NCBI GenBank assembly: GCA_032719365.1
Contig: CM064875.1
Location: 30,588,693-30,652,692, forward strand
Direction of reading: 5' to 3'
Length of the DNA stretch: 64,000 nucleotides
DNA from: Prinsepia uniflora
Taxonomy: Eukaryota; Streptophyta; Magnoliopsida; Rosales; Rosaceae
Made by a program: the position numbers and the translations under genes. Under the pieces are notes generated by a model that saw nothing but the letters and a program-made list of their open reading frames with translations, was not told the origin of the DNA and did not search any database. Below are positions 57,722-64,000 of the stretch, one piece after another (within the stretch, counting starts at the first letter, position 1; each line of letters opens with the position of its first letter).

Positions 57722-58109
57722 TTTAAAACATTTATGCATGCATCATTTATCAAACAAAGTCCACTCACTGTCGGTCCACACTGGGCGCTCCAAAATCCGC
57801 GTTGTATGCCAAGTCGAAGCTTATCCACCATCTCCGGGACGTCTGAACTTGTCCAAATCATACTCAAGGGTCATTATCCATTGATACAAGTCCTAATCAT
57901 AAACACTCAAAACAGCCGGAACAGTCAACGTGTCCCAAACACGCTTCCTGATGCTAAAAACCTCCAATTGACATAACAAATGACCTCTGATCGACCTAAA
58001 ACCACCACCATTGAACTCAAATCATTGAAACCTTTCGAACATGATTAGTTTCACCTCGACATTTGGGCCCGTGCGCCCTCACACTCTGGTTAAAGTTCCA
58101 TAAGCACTG

Positions 58110-58510
58110 GTCAACGGCGGTCAATGCTAACGTCAATTGCTGACATCAGCGTGTCAGGTCTAACACCTGTTAAGTCTAACAACTTGACACATAGCACACC
58201 CAGACTGGTGCCACGTGTTACTGACACGTCAGCTCTGACAACCTAACTCACTACCACATGCCACCACAGCACTGGTCCACGTGGTCTTATAATGCTGACG
58301 TGGACATGAAACGTTAGCTGCCACATCATCTAACACCTTCTAACATGTTTCCACGTGGCACCACCCCACAAGTCGACGTGGTCTGACATGTCTGACGTGG
58401 AACTGCCACATCATTGCTGACTGGACCTGACACCTTGCCACGTGTCACACTCTGGTTGGCCACGTGGCTTGACAGGTGTGACGGATGATGATGTGGACTA
58501 CCATGTCATC
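58110..58510. repeat. CACGTGG-rich U3 array
   Basis: The array carries repeated CCACGTGGCACCACCCCAC-like and TGACGTGGACNTG-like units, parallel to 48720-49145. Both are on the U3 side of - strand LTRs. Confidence 0.6.
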
Positions 58511-59221
58511 ATCGTCTTCCTTTAGTCGGATCGATCTATTTGACTGTAACGGGTCGATGACCCACGATCCTGACTCGGTCCTATCTTCTTTATTTCTCCA
58601 ACATTTTCCACCATTCTTTTTCCATTCGACTCTCAATCTACCCAGGAATAGATCCCCATGGCTAAAATGTGAAGAAAACACCTAAAAATGGCTAGCCATG
58701 GTCGAATCCTCACGAGTCACCTACAACCGTCCTTCCAGGGCTATTCCAGCGACCTTCGCCTCTTCTTTTCGATCTTATAGGCTCGTATGAGCTCAACAAA
58801 GAAACCCCAGGCATCAGAACGGGCCACAAACGTCTAGAAATTAAAATCCAATCAACCAAGTTCACAGGTTACATTTTTTTGCAGTTTACTGGCCATCTCA
58901 TGACGGCTCCACCGTCCTTGACACCGTCCCTGTCTGTCTCTCAATCCTCCCTTGTAAATCGGAGGATGAATGAGAGGTGCATGTATGTAAGATAATGATC
59001 AATGCATGAGTGACAAGTGTCATTCATCCATTGGACCTGAAAATAAATATTTGGAAGTGAACATACCTCGTAAATTGTGCAATCATACCACAATTCGTTC
59101 CAGACCCGTGACTTTCCCGTACGATGTCCAATTTTGGCGTGCCGCTTGTCTATGGACTCGTATCATCTTAATCTACGTAATGGACTTTGGTCCACGTGCA
59201 TTTGACCCCCTAGGTTAAAAG

Positions 59222-59780
59222 CTGGTGATCAAGGTCATCTTGGAGAAAATCGTGAGTCCACAGAGGAAGGATTGGTCAGCCCACCTGAATTATGCTTTTT
59301 GGACCTATCAGACCACCTACAAGACTCTCATTGGCATGTCCCCCTTCAGACTCATCTATGGCAAAGGTTGTCACCTACTGGTTAAGTTCGAGCACAAGAA
59401 CTTTTGGGCCATCAAGTAGGTAAAAATGGATGCGAATGAAGTATACCTCCAAAGGAAACTCTAGCAAAGTAAGCTAGATAAAATCTGAAATGCTACCTTC
59501 AAAGTGCTCGCATATACAAATAGAAGACCAAAATTTCCACGTCCAACATATTTGGGGCAAGTAATTCCAAATGGGGTAAAAACCTCTCCTCTTCAACTCT
59601 TGGTAAGCTTTGTTCACGTTGGTCTAGTGATTTTGTCATAACGCATGGTTTATCCCATGGTGCAGTGGAAATTTAGCATTCGATCAAGCGGAAACCCTTC
59701 AAGGCGAATGGCTATTTCCTCAAGCACTATCTTGAGGCACTTCCTAGCCCCATCATGAGTCTCATTGACCTCCATCTAAC
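59222..59780 (+). pseudogene. pol: Athila/Tat-like integrase C-terminal relic
   Basis: ILEKIVSPQRKDWSAHLNY and TTYKTLIGMSPFRLIYGKGC then HLLVKFEHKNFWAIK match the end of the integrase core and its downstream conserved block in Athila/Tat elements. A stop follows at 59417-59419. Later, in shifted frames, HGAVEI and FKANGYFLKHYLEALPSP match the integrase C-terminal region. About 110 residues carrying the catalytic Asp residues are missing relative to 53408-54030. Same strand and lineage as that relic, so I infer a single original gene. Confidence 0.82.
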
Positions 59781-59892
59781 CTGCCCAACATAAGGGGCCG
59801 AGCTTCATCTTTCCCAGACGTTAAATAAAGCACTTGTAGGAGGTAGTCTAGCTTTAGTTTGACTTTTCCAATCCTATTGAGGACAATGTAAG

Positions 59893-59915
59893 ATTTAGGT
59901 TTAGGGGCGAGGATT
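59893..59915 (+). other. Probable polypurine tract
   Basis: GAGGACAATGTAAGATTTAG followed by GTTTAGGGGCGAGG resembles the 3' pre-LTR signal of Athila/Tat elements. The exact LTR start is unclear. Confidence 0.5.
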
Positions 59916-61050
59916 AAGGGAAATAAAGTTACACTTTCGAAACCCAAGAACAGTTTGTGATTCCGAAAGTGGATGGAAACAATGGAATGTTATTCATAAG
60001 GAACACCGAGTAGCGGCTGGAACCTTATGAAGATGAAGGATAAAACATAAGAATTCGAACTTAAATTCTAGAATTATTTCGGAAATACTCGGCCTAGTTA
60101 TTTCTTAAGGAAAGCATAAAAATGTGTTTAAGAGCTCTCAAAGAAAAATCACAAGAACAAAGTAAAGAAGAAATGAAATCAAGAACTAACATAAAAATAA
60201 CATAAATTAAGAACAAGAATTAAAAGAAAGCTAATTAAATAGAAAATCAACAAGAAGTTAAAATGGTCTCCAAGAATAAAGAACAAAAAGAAAGAAAATG
60301 AACTAAAAGAAGAGAAAAAACTAGAGAGAAAATTTTAGAACCTAAACTAAACAGAGAAATAAAATGGGGCAAATGAGGACCCTAAACAAGTGAAATGGCC
60401 TCCCTATTTATAGAGAGAGCCATAAATATTCAAAATAAAAATACAAAATAAAATAAATGAAATGAAATGATGAACAATTATGGAAAATGATGATTTTGGG
60501 CTGGAAAATGGTTGAAAACGTGCAAAAGTGGAGTAGGTTGCAGCAGGGCATGGAATTAGCAGGGAGTAGCTAAAAAGAAGAGTAAAAAATCGGTAGGTGG
60601 CTGCTGACAGAGGGCAGGTGGGTTGGTGGGTTGGTGGATTGCTGCTGTAGGAGGAGCAGGTAGGTCAGCAGGTGTGTGTCGAAGGAAGAGAGGGTCGTTT
60701 GGCAAGCGCCTGTCGACGGCTCTGATGGACTGGGTTGAGGGCTGTGACGCGATCCTAGGCAGGACTGGGCTTGGGCTGCGAGTTGCTGGGTTCCTTTAGG
60801 CCTGAAAAAAAAATGTAAATATTAAAATTAATTTAACTAATTCCACCGAATTTCGCCCATAAATTCTTCGTTATAATTCCAAACGGGACGATTCTTTCGC
60901 CAAAAATGCTCCAAATTACAAACTTTATTTATTTAAATGGAAAAATCACAAAATATATTATTTTATCTAATTATTTATTAATTTAATATTAAAAGCCAAG
61001 TATAAAGGGTATAAAATAATATAAAATAATGCGTAATTAACGACCTATCA
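59916..61050 (+). mobile_element. 3' LTR of the Athila/Tat-like element
   Basis: It lies between the purine tract and CGACCTATCA (61041-61050), where sequence style changes abruptly. A TATA-like TATTTATAG is at 60405-60413, in CTCCCTATTTATAGAGAG. The middle is strongly adenine-rich (60100-60350). It contains no coding sequence. The left edge is approximate. Confidence 0.6.
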
Positions 61051-63056
61051 CTATCCTCTCGATCATCTCGATCCATAACCAAATTGATCCTCAACAGTCT
61101 TGATCCTCATCGATCATCAATCACCGCAACTTACACTTATGCGATCCATAACGACCCTAATCCTCATCTATCTCGATTCTCTCAATCCACCAAGGGTCCA
61201 CACTAGCTCTCTCAACCATCATCACATGACCCATAACACCAACACGGGTGCACCAAATCTGATACCCACTCATCACGTTAGGTGGCACCAAGCACCTTTC
61301 GCTTCTCGAGTCATTCAGATTCTGGTCGACAATTGGGGTGTTAAGTTCTTACACCCTCTTTGAATCCCAAGAGAAATTTCAATCAAGTTGCAAGCATGCT
61401 TCAAGTTATGATTCACTAGCCAATAATATATGTTGATATTTACTATAGCCATCATTGCACGATCGCATCACTCCTTGAATCAGCTCAACTTTTACAAGCT
61501 TATACCTCCATGAGTGATGAGAAGTTCATTAAAAACTTCCAAAAGAAGGATTTATGTTACGCACGATTTCCTCGTTCAGCTGTCTCGTCATCTCTAACTC
61601 TTGAAGTTCCATCGAACTTCAACCAAGAACACTGGAGTTTGCATCAGTGACATTCCAAGTCAACTAAACCCCAAATCCACCAAGTCCTGTGGCATCATAG
61701 GAAACTCGGTACAACCAACTCACTCCAAGCTCAATGTGCTAACTTGGGATATCACAACACGTGTACAATATCCCATAGTATCCTTCCAGTCTCTAAGCCG
61801 CCACCCACTCGGACATCAACCACGTGTCATAGGAACCAATCTATCTTTGGTCGCACCTTCTACGCAAATCTAATCAATGGTTCCATCGCCGTACCAGTCA
61901 GAGTACTATCTCATACGTCCCACTCTATGGGATCAACTCCTGTTGCACACATCACTCGTGCAATTCGTCCAAAGATAACTGGGGTACCTGTCACTACTCA
62001 AAGCATACCCACGTGCCTCCACTAATCCAATTCAATAAGGAGGATACGGTGATCTCACTAGGCTACTCAGGACTCTCTCTATCCCGCTCAGTACCATTGT
62101 AATCACATCCTCTCGACGCACTCGGCGTCGCCCCGAATCATCCAATCACTGCTGAGATTCCGTCAATTTTGATTGTTGTTGGATTCCATCCAACTCATCT
62201 CAGCCATCTTCGTTGGGTTTCCACTGATCACATCTCAATTATCTCTAGATTCCATCCAATTCAACTCACTCATCTCCACTGAGATAGTGTGACATCTTGA
62301 CACAATCGCTACCGACCAAGCTCGTCGTCTCTTATCATCGTCGCACACAGAACGAACCGAGCTAAACCCCCAAATCTCTGCTCAAACCGAGCAACAATCA
62401 CATACCTATGCACCAAATGCAAGAATCTCACCCCTCACCACTCACCACCCGATCCACTTGACGAATTCTCATCATCTCAGTCGTCACTGGAACGTGAGTA
62501 TATTAAGATCAATAAGACTCATCCACGTCCATCGATAGCGATATTTGCCACAAACATCGTGCGGACTGCTCTACACCATCTCACGTTATCATTGTTATTT
62601 GTACCCAACGCTTAGGACTCAAAAAACTTCAATGTCTATACAATGCACTCAAAAGTGTATAATCCACTAACTGGTCTATCCTGGGATCCGATCCACAAGT
62701 ACCTCTCTCTTGGTAACCCGTCCAACCAATCTCAACTAGGGTCATCGATGACCACATCCATCCTGACCAATCTTCGGTCACATCTCCCAGAAGTCACCAT
62801 ATTCTCGTACTCTACAGCTCTCAGCTACTGGGCACAAAAGAAACACCCACTTCGGGTCTACTCGACCCTACTCGGGTCCATCACTACTAAACACGGCATC
62901 CAATGCCAAATAGAGCCTATCTGAGGTTCATTCCCACTTACACTTCCTATTCTCACCCTCACTATCAGGTTGATGGCGGGCTGTTTTCATCATAGAGACA
63001 TCACATCTAGCACATGTGCAACATCATAAGGGCAACCCTGTGATCCAATACCAAAT
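61051..63056 (-). pseudogene. Decayed gag-protease internal region of a non-autonomous element
   Basis: On the - strand the region next to the LTR reads RHQPDSEGENRK (about 62985-62940), parallel to RHQPSSEDKDRE in the relic at 21554-23143. GGATCCGATCCACAAGTAC occurs in both (22725 and 62684), followed by similar text. At about 62015-61900, VTGTPVIFGRIARVM parallels the protease start VTGRLTIFGHDVCAL. The primer site is decayed (GATCCAATACCA, 63042-63053). No RT, RNase H or integrase is seen. It is too broken to be expressed. Confidence 0.6.
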
Positions 63057-64000
63057 TGACAAGACCCATCCCAATCCTCTTGGATTATCGTGAGATGTGC
63101 CCTCCTCCCATCTGACACCGCATGCTAGACAAGGCATACAACGGTAACCTGCTTGGGGCTACTAGAGTGCGTAGTGATTTCTAGAGTCCGCAGCAGCATG
63201 TGATGTCTCGGTCTCTACTATAGCCAGCATCCGCGATCAACTTGAAGGGTATCAAAAACCATAAAATGCTATGAATGGACAAAAATAGCAGTTTATCAAA
63301 ATAATGTATCAAAAATGACATTTATACACTTCACGTAAAAGCATGCATGCATAAAAAATAGTATTTTTAAATACATTCATAAAAGCAAATCATTTGCTTT
63401 TCAAATCAAAACACAATGAAAACATGGCTCAATCAAAGCCATTTCCAAAATAGGGTCTCATCCCAAAAACCATATCACATAGGGTCTCAGTCCAAATCCA
63501 ATCCATGTGGGTCTCAACCCAAATCAAAAAACATGTAAAACATCTCAATAAGGCCACTACCCGAACCATAGACTCGCATCCAGAGTCTCATGAAAACATG
63601 TTCATTAATCCTCTTTATCCAATATCCAATCTCATACTCACTGGTCACGGTATCAGCGCAACACGTACGACTTGGGATTACACATCTGATACACACCAGG
63701 CTCGGAGCCCGCGGCTCGACATTTAGATGCTCTAACTCAGGATCACACATCACATATGATGGTCGACGTCTGAGCGATGGCATCTACAAGATCACACATT
63801 AAACAAGATGGGCGACATCTGTAAAATGTCTATCTCTGACACTCTTGCATGTAGTGTCACCGTGACCTCTCTAGGATCACACATCCCACTGGATGGTCGA
63901 CATCCGGAGGCTATCATCACATCATAGAGGATGGTCGTGTAGAAAACATTTCAAAATTCATATCAAATCATCTCAAAGGGGTCTACGCCCTGATATAATC
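63057..64000 (-). mobile_element. LTR (- strand) running off the right edge
   Basis: It opens TGACAAGACCCATCCC after the decayed primer site. It aligns well with 47015 onward: GATGTCTCGGTCTCTACTA, AAGGGTATCAAAAACCATAA, the mutated decamer ATGAATGGAC, TGCATGCAT, GGGTCTCAGTCCAAATCC and GCTCGGAGCCCGCGG. Same D family as 47015-49312. Confidence 0.75.

Larger units (their letters stand above)
54031..59221 (-). mobile_element. Diverged - strand LTR inside the Athila-like pol, itself interrupted
   Basis: It opens TGACACGTCCCGATCC directly after the integrase codons DVW. Left part: GTGAGTGGAC (54288-54297) and an AAT-rich microsatellite (near 54400). Right part, from about 57650: GTCCACTCAC (57759-57768), then text parallel to the D LTR (for example ATACAAGTCCTAATCATAAA), a CACGTGG-rich array (58110-58510) and a palindrome (about 59003-59028). 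The LTR start is missing at 59221, so a deletion accompanied the insertion or followed it. Confidence 0.62.

Overview
This looks like nuclear heterochromatin of a flowering plant. No intact host gene, tRNA gene or CRISPR array was found. Almost every kilobase belongs to nested, decayed LTR retrotransposons. Supporting signs are long Ty3/gypsy LTRs starting TGTAACG and ending TGTCA, primer sites complementary to initiator Met-tRNA (TGGTATCAGAGC and decayed forms), chromovirus and Athila/Tat-type pol relics, and a Cassandra TRIM carrying a 5S rRNA-derived promoter. The species cannot be named from this window. All boundaries and homologies were read by eye.

Layout, left to right. 1-6040: the 3' end of a + strand element and its LTR, with a solo LTR (1335-4149, TSD CTGTT) nested in it. 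6046-8168: a second solo LTR (TSD CTGAC) beginning 5 bp after that LTR ends. 8845-11603: a - strand solo LTR hosting the Cassandra element (about 8937-9392). 11622-21553: the most complete coding element, a Tekay/Del-like chromovirus with gag, protease, RT, RNase H, integrase and chromodomain, inactivated by frameshifts, stops and a lost integrase catalytic Asp; its 3' LTR is cut off. 21554-25429: a - strand gag-protease relic and its LTR. 25430-27327 and 40595-46312: a - strand family ('C') in tandem LTR-internal-LTR arrays with only about 0.78 kb of non-coding internal sequence. 27807-40594: a - strand chromovirus gag relic and its LTR, inserted in a C internal region and itself split by a complete 9.2-kb non-autonomous element (30388-39558, TSD AGTAG). 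46313-53407: fragments of related LTRs in both orientations. 53408-61050: an Athila/Tat-like pol relic and 3' LTR, split by another LTR that itself holds an insertion. 61051-64000: another - strand gag-protease relic and the start of its LTR.

The elements relate as a parasite network. The chromovirus relic at 11622-21553 shows the full protein set. The non-autonomous elements keep LTRs, primer site, polypurine tract and traces of gag and protease but lack RT, RNase H and integrase, so they would have needed enzymes from such relatives. The most interesting signal is an LTR architecture shared by otherwise diverged families: a palindrome just downstream of a TATA-like box, a GC-rich GCGCGTG module, an intron-like segment bounded by a GTGAGTGGAC donor and a pyrimidine-rich CAG acceptor with reverse-complementary flanking decamers and TGCATGCA motifs, and a 9-bp-stem hairpin near the LTR 3' end.
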